Shown: positions 1-5,450 of the stretch, in pieces
Layout: each line of letters opens with the position of its first letter
Position numbering within the stretch: position 1 is the stretch's first letter
NCBI GenBank assembly: GCA_021793635.1
Contig: JAJYSI010000036.1
Location: 1 to 12,558, forward strand
DNA from: Bacteroidota bacterium
GTDB lineage: Bacteria; Bacteroidota; Ignavibacteria; Ignavibacteriales; Ignavibacteriaceae
Direction: 5' to 3'
DNA: 12,558 bases
Translations under genes and position numbers: made by a program
The notes under the pieces: generated by a model
Databases searched by the model: none
Seen by the model: only the letters and a program-made list of their open reading frames with translations
Told to the model about the DNA's origin: nothing

Positions 1-167
1 TGATTGATGCTTCTTGTACTCCTTTCCCTTGCGCTCTATTCCCTCGCCCTTTGGGAGAGGGCAAGGATGTGGGCTTCCCTTCCCTTCGTAAGCCTTCCCT
101 ACTTCCGCAGAAGCTGTTGATAGGCTTTCAAAAAACTCCGCAAACTCCTCACAAGTAGCATCAATCA
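1..167. repeat. Palindromic element in the 3' part of the primase gene, bracketed by inverted repeats
   Basis: Bases 1-17 and 151-167 are inverted repeats matching at 16 of 17 positions, and the left arm may extend past the window. Between them lies a GC-rich hairpin, CCCTCGCCC (41-49), loop TTT, GGGAGAGGG (53-61), with one mismatched pair, followed by a G-rich tail ending GGATGTGGG (66-74). The segment stays in the primase reading frame and encodes a Pro/Gly/Lys-rich tail including PHPCPLPKGEG. The hairpin and tail match the design of the copy at 4321-4386. Confidence 0.6.
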
Positions 168-2292
168 ATTTCTTCCTCTCCAGATTTACATGCTTGCACT
201 TAATCAACCCCCGGTTCAAGTAAAGCTGAAGGCAGCCAACCATATAATTATGAAAATTATTCCACTCCTCATTACTCCACTCATCAAAAAAACGATGACC
301 AAATTCATCAATAGGTCTATGCGATTTATTATAGTGGTCCGAAAACTCAATAATAAATTGCCTGTCCAACGTCGAGTCGTCAGATCCTTCAATAGTGTAG
401 TTAGTAGAAATAATAATCTTTGGCGACTGATGAAACGGTATAATAATTTCATTCTGATTTTTTCTCTCAACTGTTATGTCATCTGTAATAACTGAAAACA
501 GTTTATCAAAATTAAATTTCTTAGTTACATCATTAAACTCAATAATAGCTGTATCCAGAGTAACAGACTGAAATAAGAAGCTCCGTGAGAAATTAAAATT
601 TCTCCCATCGAGCCTTACTGTCTTTCTAAGCTTTCCTATCGCTTGGGCTACCATCCCTTTCCCGCTCCTCCCATAAGCGCCGTCGCTCAATTTCTCATCC
701 AGAAAAATTACCGCCTTCGCATTTGTCGAGTCTTTGTAATTGTGCAGCAGATATCCAACTGCACTCCGGAAAGATAAAATCCTCTGCTCATCATTCTTAC
801 AAATATTCCGGACAAACTTTTCAAACTCCGCCAGTCGAGGCTCATCTTTGATGAGACTGACCAGCCGCGGCTCGTCTTCAGCGAGACGGGACTTTTCTTC
901 ATTCGAACTAAACTTCTTTTGAATTATTTGTTTATCCCAAATAAAACCTTCAAGCTCTTCATACTTCATTACTCTTATATTTTCCTCAGCCTTAGCCTCT
1001 GCCTCAACCTTATGTATCTCTACAAAACAATTTGTGAAGAATAGATATCCTTTATCCTTTGTGTCTCTTAAGAATTCAAGTTTTCTTGTTTCAAGGAATT
1101 CAAGAAAACCATTTACAAAGTGCTGCGATGATCCTTTTATTACTGCATCAATTACCTTCAGCTTTGGCGTATCCTTAAAAAGTTCTTCATCATCTAATCT
1201 CTTCAAATAATCAATTACAAAATCCTTGATATTGAAGATCTCCACTTCCCGGACAATATTCTTGCTTACCCTAAGTAAAATATATCCGTGCTCAAGCTGC
1301 AGCTTGCAAAAACCATTTTCCTCAAGAAAACGTTTAAAGTTCTGTTTGGAAATTTTCGTCTTATCATTCTCAATATACCAGAACTTCACAAACGGTTTTT
1401 GCCAGCCGTACTTTTCAGCAATATGATAAACCGTTCCTAGAGTAATACTCCCATTATACTTCTTCAGCAGCTCGTCAAACTTTTTATTTATCTCAAACTC
1501 CGAGTCATGATAATACTGATTGCTCAAACTCATCTGCAGAAAATATTTTCTTCCTTCTTCGCCTATAGTAACAAGTCCGAATCCTATCCTATACCATTCA
1601 TCATAACAATTGCCCGGGAGATTCACTCCTAAAAACTCAATCGCACTTTCAAGCTTCTCTTTATCAAATCCAGCCGGTTCAAAAGTTCTTTTGCCTACGG
1701 CAAGAACTTCTTTCTCTTTTTGCAAGTCGCAAAACTCTTCCAGACATTCAATCAAAATATCCGGACTAATCTCCTTTGGAGCTTCCTCCGGCTTCCCATA
1801 TAAGAAAGAATAAATATTTCCGCTCGGATGTTTGGAGTAGGGAAGTATAGTTTGCGAGTTGCACCAGCGTAATTCAATATGATCACATTCATGGTCATCC
1901 TTCGGATTCAATCTATAAACGCTTTTAGGACCGTTTAATTTTTTATGAAGCATCTCACTCTCACAAACCTTAAACCAAATATGAAATCCTTTCCCGCTCC
2001 CGCTTCTAACAGTCCAAGGATAAAGTTCACCAAGTCCTAATCGCTTTACAAACAATTCAACAATGCCCGGGTCCGAAACTTTGTCGAAGTCCAAATTCCT
2101 AATATCATTTATCCCGCAGATCCCGCCAATACCGGTAATAGCCCCATTCCATCCAAGCCCGGCAACATCCGTTTCAGTTTGTTCAATCAACTGCCAATTC
2201 TCCCACGCCACCGTTGGTCGTTTCCCGGTCACCGGCAAAACATTAAACCCAAACTTCTTATTATAAGCCGCTGCCAACTCACTAATCTTCAT
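1..2292 (-). CDS. Primase-polymerase / SF3-type helicase, replication protein of the mobile element (3' end beyond window)
   Basis: Open for 764 codons from an ATG at 2292 to the window edge with no stop, so the C-terminus is missing. GGAGG at 2301-2305 lies 8 nt upstream and fixes the start. Residues 1-170 look like a bifunctional primase-polymerase domain: a GFNVLPVTGKRP start, a DxD metal motif at D68/D70, S-G-S-G-K-G-F-H near 98-104 and a PYSKHPSGNIY strand at 151-161. Residues 228-298 fit a PriCT-2 linker (YDEWYRIGFGL ... GTVYHIAEKYGW). Residues 500-690 form a helicase domain: P-loop GRSGKGM 541-547, acidic IIEFND 583-588, motif C-like STN 629-631, and a probable arginine finger at R644. 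It probably primes and unwinds DNA during replication of the element, as P4-type alpha proteins do. Two repeat-derived inserts interrupt it (residues about 468-490 and beyond about 725). The domain calls are read by eye; the family assignment is fairly secure, the exact subfamily is not. Confidence 0.85.
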   Translation of the reverse strand, partial: MKISELAAAYNKKFGFNVLPVTGKRPTVAWENWQLIEQTETDVAGLGWNGAITGIGGICGINDIRNLDFDKVSDPGIVELFVKRLGLGELYPWTVRSGSGKGFHIWFKVCESEMLHKKLNGPKSVYRLNPKDDHECDHIELRWCNSQTILPYSKHPSGNIYSFLYGKPEEAPKEISPDILIECLEEFCDLQKEKEVLAVGKRTFEPAGFDKEKLESAIEFLGVNLPGNCYDEWYRIGFGLVTIGEEGRKYFLQMSLSNQYYHDSEFEINKKFDELLKKYNGSITLGTVYHIAEKYGWQKPFVKFWYIENDKTKISKQNFKRFLEENGFCKLQLEHGYILLRVSKNIVREVEIFNIKDFVIDYLKRLDDEELFKDTPKLKVIDAVIKGSSQHFVNGFLEFLETRKLEFLRDTKDKGYLFFTNCFVEIHKVEAEAKAEENIRVMKYEELEGFIWDKQIIQKKFSSNEEKSRLAEDEPRLVSLIKDEPRLAEFEKFVRNICKNDEQRILSFRSAVGYLLHNYKDSTNAKAVIFLDEKLSDGAYGRSGKGMVAQAIGKLRKTVRLDGRNFNFSRSFLFQSVTLDTAIIEFNDVTKKFNFDKLFSVITDDITVERKNQNEIIIPFHQSPKIIISTNYTIEGSDDSTLDRQFIIEFSDHYNKSHRPIDEFGHRFFDEWSNEEWNNFHNYMVGCLQLYLNRGLIKCKHVNLERKKLIDATCEEFAEFFESLSTASAEVGKAYEGKGSPHPCPLPKGEGIERKGKEYKKHQS
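823..891. repeat. Two 30-bp tandem units inside the primase linker
   Basis: Units 831-860 and 861-890 both begin CCAG and match at 21 of 30 positions. Each contains its own small hairpin: CTCATC/GATGAG (841-846 and 850-855), and CGTCT/AGACG (873-877 and 884-888). In the primase frame they encode two copies of a decapeptide ending DEPRL (residues about 468-487), placed in the linker before the helicase domain. This looks like an in-frame insertion of a short palindromic repeat, though a native charged linker is possible. Confidence 0.5.
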
Positions 2293-2334
2293 TTCACTTT
2301 CCTCCAGTAAAAATTAAAAACTAATTAGCTTTCC

Positions 2335-2462
2335 GCGCATTAAAAGAATTGCGTTAAGAAATTTCATGTAGTGAAGCGTTAAAAGAGAAAATCTGTTTGA
2401 GCGAAGCGAGTTATTTTCTCTTAGCGGAACGGAATGAAATTTTAGCAATTCTTTTTCAGCGC
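2335..2462. repeat. 128-nt nested inverted repeat (large imperfect hairpin)
   Basis: Four nested paired blocks share one centre: GCGC 2335-2338 with 2459-2462; AAAAGAATTGC 2342-2352 with 2445-2455 (11 bp); AAATTTCAT 2359-2367 with 2434-2442 (9 bp); AAGAGAAAAT 2383-2392 with 2413-2422 (10 bp). The apical loop is 2393-2412 and contains GAGCGAAGCGAG. The alternation of perfect helices with mismatched internal loops suggests a structured RNA or a folded MITE-like dispersed repeat. I cannot tell which from one copy. Confidence 0.7.
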
Positions 2463-2473
2463 ATGTTCTTTTG

Positions 2474-2500
2474 TTTCTTTTCTTGCGCCAAGAAAAGAAA
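2474..2500. repeat. Perfect 12-bp inverted repeat, loop CGC
   Basis: TTTCTTTTCTTG (2474-2485) and CAAGAAAAGAAA (2489-2500) are exact reverse complements around a 3-nt loop. It sits 11 nt from the end of the larger hairpin at 2335-2462 and is probably part of the same dispersed unit. Neither strand has a U-tract after the stem, so a rho-independent terminator is unlikely. Confidence 0.65.
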
Positions 2501-2553
2501 GTTGAATATTTAATCTGCATTATTGAACCTCATTTCAATAATTCAGTAAGTAA

Positions 2554-2578
2554 AAACCTGACGAAATAGCGTAGGTTT
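2554..2578 (-). terminator. Bulged hairpin with T-run, possible terminator after the 80-aa gene
   Basis: AAACCT (2554-2559) plus ACG (2561-2563) pair with CGT (2570-2572) plus AGGTTT (2573-2578). This gives a 9-bp stem with one bulged base and a 6-nt loop. Read on the minus strand, the stem runs into a short T-rich stretch (TTTTTAC), and it lies 56 nt beyond the stop of the 80-aa gene. The stem is not very GC-rich, and it could instead be another dispersed repeat. Confidence 0.3.
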
Positions 2579-2633
2579 CAGCCCGCTTTTTCTTCTCAGT
2601 TCATTTAATTTTATCATACCCCTATATTTCCAC

Positions 2634-2876
2634 CTACTCATAAACAAAAGTCCCCTCAAAATCGATTTTCACTTTTTTCCCGGTTATAGATTTTAATGTC
2701 TTCTTTGCTATATCAGGTCGACTAAACTTGCAATTAAAAATCCATAGGTTTGTATTCAGCGCTTGCCCGCACAAATGAAAGCCGTTTCTTCTCCTCATTT
2801 TCTTTGCAACATCTCTTTCATCAGTTTGAACCCGGTAAAATTGCTTACCTCTCTCTTCCTGCCATAAATAAGTCAT
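2634..2876 (-). CDS. Small conserved-looking protein of unknown function (80 aa)
   Basis: The ATG at 2876 is preceded by AAGGAGGA about 4 nt upstream, the strongest ribosome site in the window, and the frame ends in TAG. The product is basic and soluble-looking, with no signal peptide or membrane segment. It begins MTYLWQEERGKQFYRVQ and has a central RRRNGFHLCG and a C-terminal KTLKSITGKKVKI. I do not recognise the family. That it is a real gene is supported by the ribosome site and by a second, truncated copy of its first ten codons just upstream (2957-2986) that differs only at synonymous positions. It lies in the minus-strand row between integrase and primase, so it is probably an accessory gene of the mobile element. 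Confidence 0.7.
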   Translation of the reverse strand: MTYLWQEERGKQFYRVQTDERDVAKKMRRRNGFHLCGQALNTNLWIFNCKFSRPDIAKKTLKSITGKKVKIDFEGTFVYE

Positions 2877-2986
2877 TATGTCCTCCTTAAAAAATACATT
2901 CTCACTTCCCGGTCATTGAGCTGCCAGACTGAGCTTGTCGAAGTCTTGTCGAAATGCCCGCGTTCTTCCTGCCATAAGTAAGTCAT
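2876..2986 (-). pseudogene. Truncated relic copy of the 80-aa gene, interrupted by a dispersed repeat
   Basis: This is a 36-codon frame starting 12 nt after the integrase stop, with GGAG 6 nt before its ATG. Its first ten residues, MTYLWQEERG, are identical to those of the 80-aa protein. The DNA differs at five of 30 bases, all synonymous (TAT/TAC, GAG/GAA, AGA/CGC, GGT/GGG). After codon 10 the similarity stops and the frame enters repeat-like DNA. Its stop codon overlaps the start of the intact copy (TAATG). It is best explained as an old paralogue that lost its body when a repeat landed in it. It may still be translated as a short coupled leader. Confidence 0.6.
2912..2953. repeat. Repeat-like segment containing CTTGTCGAA twice
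   Basis: CTTGTCGAA occurs at 2934-2942 and again at 2945-2953 (11-nt period), next to GAGCTGCCAGACTGAG. From memory, the string TGAGCTTGTCGAAG is a common core of dispersed intergenic repeats in many bacterial genomes; I could not check this. It lies exactly where the relic copy of the 80-aa gene loses similarity to the intact one. Confidence 0.45.
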
Positions 2987-2998
2987 AATTATCTCCGT

Positions 2999-4246
2999 TT
3001 ATTTTTTAATAATTAGTTTAAGTCCTGGTGAACTTTGATTGCCTTTTAAAAGTCTCTCCCTCCGGGAGAGATTTAGAGAGGGGTTATTAGGCAGATCATC
3101 CAATTTACTTATCGCTTCCCTCAGCGAATCAATATTCAAATGTGAATAGATCTCCGTAGTAGTAATCGAAGAATGTCCAAGCAGTTCCTTAATCTTATAA
3201 ATCGAAACACCCTGTTGAACAAGATTAGAAGCAAAACTATGCCTCAATGAATGAAAATGAATTCCCTTACTAATGCCGGCAGCTTGGCAGGCTTTCTTGA
3301 AGTGCTTACTAAAATACCCGCCGGTGTATTTCATTCCATTGTTTTTACAAAACACATACTGCATTTTTTCCCCTCTCATTAGGCGATAAAGGTGTGGGTT
3401 TTCCCCTCCTTGGAGGGGCAGGGGTGGGTTCTCCCCTCCCTTAAGTAACACATTTGGGTTCTCCCCTCCCTGACGGTGACCAAGGTGTGCGTAAATCCCG
3501 CTCAATACCTCCATCACCTCTTCCCCAATCGGTACAAACCTCTGTTCCCTTCCTTTAGTTACAAACTCATTATCACCGACAGTAATAATTCTTTTTTGCA
3601 ATTCAACATTCTTCCATCTCAGATTTACAATCTCATCAAGCCTCATACCTGTATAGAATGCAAACACAACAACGTCCCGCACCACTTTATTTCTTAGCTG
3701 TCCGCAGATAGCTAAAAGCTGATCGCTGCTTATAAACTCCGGATTCAATTTTTGTTTTTTAGGCAGCTTTACTTTTAGAAAATAATTTTCTCTTACATAC
3801 CCCCATTCTACTGCTTTGTTAAATGCGGCTTTTAACGTTCGCACATACACTCTGTATCCCTCACCGCCGCGGCTCGCAGAATGCGAAACGGTTTTTACTT
3901 TAGTTTGAAGATCCGAAATAAAATCCTCAGTCTCCTTAAGCCCGATAGACTTTATTAATCTTTGCGGTTTCAAAAAATTAAATAAATGTTGAAAAGAATT
4001 ATTTACAGAAGTATAATAAGCCTTAGACCTATTTTGTTTAATAAATTTCTTATACTCATCTGCAAATGTCCCCAGACAAATTACTTCTTTCGAATTATCT
4101 TCCCCGCTCAAAGACATTAAGACCTTCAATTTCTCAACATCTTCAATACTCAGCTTTCCTAGCAAACTTGTTAACCCATCCATAATTATTTTCTTAATCT
4201 TAGTAATAATATTGTTTTTGTTTTTCCAACAGACCACATACAACAA
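2999..4246 (-). CDS. Tyrosine recombinase (phage-type integrase)
   Basis: It catalyses site-specific integration and excision of the element. The N-terminal SAM-like DNA-binding domain spans about residues 55-150. The catalytic domain holds the full set: R202 (TGMRLDE), K231 (VTKGR), H332-x-x-R335 (HSLRHSFAS), H358 (LLGHSS) and nucleophile Y367 (EIYSHL). It should therefore be active. The start is unusual: GGAGG at 4251-4255 points to TTG at 4246 or 4243 (spacing 4 or 7 nt), while the first in-frame ATG (4183, residue 22) has no ribosome site. Two repeat-derived insertions are present, three GGENP units at residues 258-294 and NNPSLNLSRRERLLKG near 386-404. Both lie outside the catalytic motifs, the first in a loop before the HxxR box. 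It follows the HTH gene by 11 nt, so the two are probably one transcript. Confidence 0.93.
   Translation of the reverse strand: MLYVVCWKNKNNIITKIKKIIMDGLTSLLGKLSIEDVEKLKVLMSLSGEDNSKEVICLGTFADEYKKFIKQNRSKAYYTSVNNSFQHLFNFLKPQRLIKSIGLKETEDFISDLQTKVKTVSHSASRGGEGYRVYVRTLKAAFNKAVEWGYVRENYFLKVKLPKKQKLNPEFISSDQLLAICGQLRNKVVRDVVVFAFYTGMRLDEIVNLRWKNVELQKRIITVGDNEFVTKGREQRFVPIGEEVMEVLSGIYAHLGHRQGGENPNVLLKGGENPPLPLQGGENPHLYRLMRGEKMQYVFCKNNGMKYTGGYFSKHFKKACQAAGISKGIHFHSLRHSFASNLVQQGVSIYKIKELLGHSSITTTEIYSHLNIDSLREAISKLDDLPNNPSLNLSRRERLLKGNQSSPGLKLIIKK
3053..3071. repeat. Palindrome in the 3' end of the integrase gene
   Basis: TCTCTCCC (3053-3060) and GGGAGAGA (3064-3071) form a perfect 8-bp stem with loop TCC, followed by AGAGAGGGG (3075-3083). 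This resembles the CCCTCTCCC/GGGAGAGGG palindromes at 41-61 and 4328-4363. In frame it gives the peptide NLSRRERLLKG beyond the catalytic tyrosine, so it extends the C-terminal tail. Confidence 0.6.
3365..3475. repeat. GC-rich tandem units of about 30 bp inside the integrase gene
   Basis: Successive units begin with TTTTCCCCTC or TTCTCCCCTC and end with a TGTGGG/TGGGTT-like tail. They span about 3367-3399, 3400-3429, 3430-3459 and a partial unit after 3460. The second contains a perfect palindrome, CCCCTCC-TT-GGAGGGG (3403-3418). Each unit is a multiple of three, so the integrase gains a decapeptide repeat with the core GGENP (residues 260-264, 270-274, 280-284) plus a diverged RGEK (291-294). 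Confidence 0.75.
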
Positions 4247-4250
4247 CCTA

Positions 4251-4255
4251 CCTCC
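4251..4255 (-). promoter_or_regulatory. Shine-Dalgarno that selects a TTG start for the integrase
   Basis: GGAGG on the minus strand lies between the HTH gene stop (4258) and tandem TTG codons at 4246 and 4243. The nearby ATG at 4239 is out of frame and reaches a stop after 17 codons. The in-frame ATG at 4183 lacks any comparable site. Confidence 0.6.
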
Positions 4256-4257
4256 AA

Positions 4258-4611
4258 TTAATGCGTCTCCGTTTCGTCTTCCTCCCCAAACAGCCCTAAC
4301 TGATTCTCTTCCGCCGTCTGTTCTTTTCCCTCTCCCTCTGGCTTGCCGCTTTGCGGGAGAGGGCTTGGGTGAGGGTTAGGGTGTGGGTCATTCCTTCTTA
4401 TCCACTCATCCAGCTCATCTTTAAAAAAATAAAGACACTTTCCCGCCGGCTTGTGGAAAGGAATTTTTCTTTGACTTTTGTACTTATAGATTTGTGAATT
4501 TGATAAGCTTAAATATTGTGCGGCTTCAACTAAATTTAGAACCTTACTGTCTCTCCGCCTTAACAGATTCTCTATCTCTGTCAGCTTCAGTAAAATTTCT
4601 TTCTCGTGCAT
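4258..4611 (-). CDS. Excisionase/AlpA-like helix-turn-helix protein
   Basis: A 117-aa protein with ATG at 4611 and GGAG 8 nt upstream. Residues 25-71 form a winged HTH of the HTH_17/excisionase type: LNLVEAAQYLSLS, then SQIYKYKSQRKIPFHK, then CLYFFKDELDEWI. Proteins of this class act as directionality factors for integrases or as transcription regulators of integrative elements. The gene sits directly before the integrase, which fits. A short coiled helix (residues 1-20) precedes the HTH. The C-terminal tail contains an insert (about residues 76-97, HPNPHPSPLPQSGKPEGEG) encoded by a palindromic repeat, and then an acidic end. A perfect inverted repeat overlaps its ribosome site and may be its own operator. 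The HTH call is firm; excisionase rather than repressor is inference. Confidence 0.8.
   Translation of the reverse strand: MHEKEILLKLTEIENLLRRRDSKVLNLVEAAQYLSLSNSQIYKYKSQRKIPFHKPAGKCLYFFKDELDEWIRRNDPHPNPHPSPLPQSGKPEGEGKEQTAEENQLGLFGEEDETETH
4321..4386. repeat. GC-rich palindromic repeat inserted in frame in the HTH gene
   Basis: CCCTCTCCC (4328-4336) and GGGAGAGGG (4355-4363) are perfect 9-bp arms. An alternative inner stem, CCGC-TTT-GCGG, lies at 4346-4356. The tail CTTGGGTGAGGG followed by TTAGGGTGTGGG resembles the tail of the copy at 53-74. The segment carries no stop and adds about 22 residues to the protein. Confidence 0.75.
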
Positions 4612-4612
4612 C

Positions 4613-4644
4613 GTTGATACTCCTTTCTTTTTCCGAGTATCAAC
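4613..4644 (-). promoter_or_regulatory. Perfect inverted repeat over the ribosome site of the HTH gene (operator or RNA hairpin)
   Basis: GTTGATACTC (4613-4622) and GAGTATCAAC (4635-4644) are exact 10-bp arms separated by 12 nt. The start-proximal arm begins one base upstream of the ATG and contains the GGAG of the Shine-Dalgarno. As RNA, the stem would hide the ribosome site. As DNA, it is a dyad of the right size for a small HTH dimer. Confidence 0.6.
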
Positions 4645-4669
4645 TAAATAAATTTAAAAATTAAAATTC

Positions 4670-4700
4670 ATTATATAAGTTATATAATGTTTTTTTGTAA
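4670..4700 (-). promoter_or_regulatory. Possible promoter for the HTH-integrase transcript
   Basis: On the minus strand TATAAT (4675-4670) matches the sigma-70 -10 consensus. TTACAA (4700-4695) is a weak -35 with 19-nt spacing. It would start a transcript carrying the inverted repeat at 4613-4644 in its leader. It overlaps the end of the upstream 256-aa gene, and AT-rich chance matches are common. Confidence 0.3.
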
Positions 4701-5450
4701 GTACTCAATGTGTCTTACTATCTTTTCCAGTTCTGAATCCTTCCCTTTATAACATTTTTCGATCATGAACAAAATGAAGTTCAGCAGCTCCTTGCTGTTT
4801 GATGTGCTCTTTAATTTCTCAATCCTGTTCTTAGTTGCATTATAATTTCGCTCAAACCGTATTTGTCCCGCTATATCACTAAAAAATAATTCTGCATATT
4901 GTCTCACCGGTGTTTTATCTGAAATAATTTCCGCCTGCTTCATTGCTTCAAATATTCTCACGACATCCGTTAAGCTTGATTTAATCTTTATCCTGTCAAC
5001 AACGTTAAAATCATCCTTTATTTCTTCCGGCTCTTCGCTCTCATTATTTTTTTTCTTTCTGTTAAGCACCTCTCTTATTGCTTGAATCCCGTCTACGCAG
5101 GTCGTAATATCGTTTTTGCCCCAATTATTCACCTTTGTAATTATATAACATTCTAGTTTCTCTTTTATCTGAATTTGATTTTCTTCTTCAATAAAAATCT
5201 CTTTACCGTCAAGAAAGTTTATTAAATTGTCATCTAGATTAAATCCCAGGCGCTTAACAAACTCACCTGTTATTTCATCGTCATCAAATAATTCAGCTAA
5301 TTCTAAAATTTTATTGCAGTCAATTAGTAACTTATTTAAGTAGGTTTCCCTTTCTCCTTTATCTGAAAGGCTGTCCAATTTTAATTGAACCGCCTCATAT
5401 AATGATGCAAAATTCTCTCTTACTCGATCTCGTTCACTCTCAGTACTCAT
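4680..5450 (-). CDS. Unrecognised 256-aa protein at the head of the integrase gene row
   Basis: The ATG at 5450 has only a weak AGGA 8 nt upstream, and the frame ends in TAA. The product is highly charged and mostly helical-looking, with no signal peptide or membrane segment and no catalytic motif that I recognise. Residues 1-75 are acidic, and a Lys/Glu-rich linker follows at 131-146. Residues 162-225 (VVRIFEAMKQAEIISDKTP to NATKNRIEKL) read like the C-terminal segment of RteC-type regulators of Bacteroidota conjugative elements, where a short helix pair is followed by a FxxxF...NYxxxKNR pattern. That likeness is from memory and weak. Its position, divergent from the defence operon and upstream of the HTH gene, would suit an element regulator, but the function is unknown. 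Confidence 0.7.
   Translation of the reverse strand: MSTESERDRVRENFASLYEAVQLKLDSLSDKGERETYLNKLLIDCNKILELAELFDDDEITGEFVKRLGFNLDDNLINFLDGKEIFIEEENQIQIKEKLECYIITKVNNWGKNDITTCVDGIQAIREVLNRKKKNNESEEPEEIKDDFNVVDRIKIKSSLTDVVRIFEAMKQAEIISDKTPVRQYAELFFSDIAGQIRFERNYNATKNRIEKLKSTSNSKELLNFILFMIEKCYKGKDSELEKIVRHIEYLQKNII

Larger units (their letters stand above)
2293..2633. other. Non-coding gap filled with hairpin-forming sequence
   Basis: No convincing gene lies here. The gap holds the primase Shine-Dalgarno (2301-2305), a 128-nt nested hairpin (2335-2462), a perfect 12-bp inverted repeat (2474-2500) and a bulged hairpin (2554-2578). A 68-codon minus-strand frame at 2314-2520 spans the hairpins but has no protein-like features and is best read as repeat sequence. 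Confidence 0.6.

Noticed and set aside
190..495. Closed 101-codon plus-strand frame (and an overlapping 84-codon minus-strand frame at 216-470)
   Set aside because: Both lie antisense to, or out of frame with, the primase-helicase coding sequence, which continues unbroken here with motif C and arginine-finger residues. Their products are low-complexity and protein-like features are absent.
2474..2500. Rho-independent terminator
   Set aside because: The 12-bp stem is perfect but AT-rich, and neither strand has a U-tract after it.
2314..2520. 68-codon minus-strand frame
   Set aside because: It runs straight through the nested hairpins; the sequence is explained by base pairing, not by codons.
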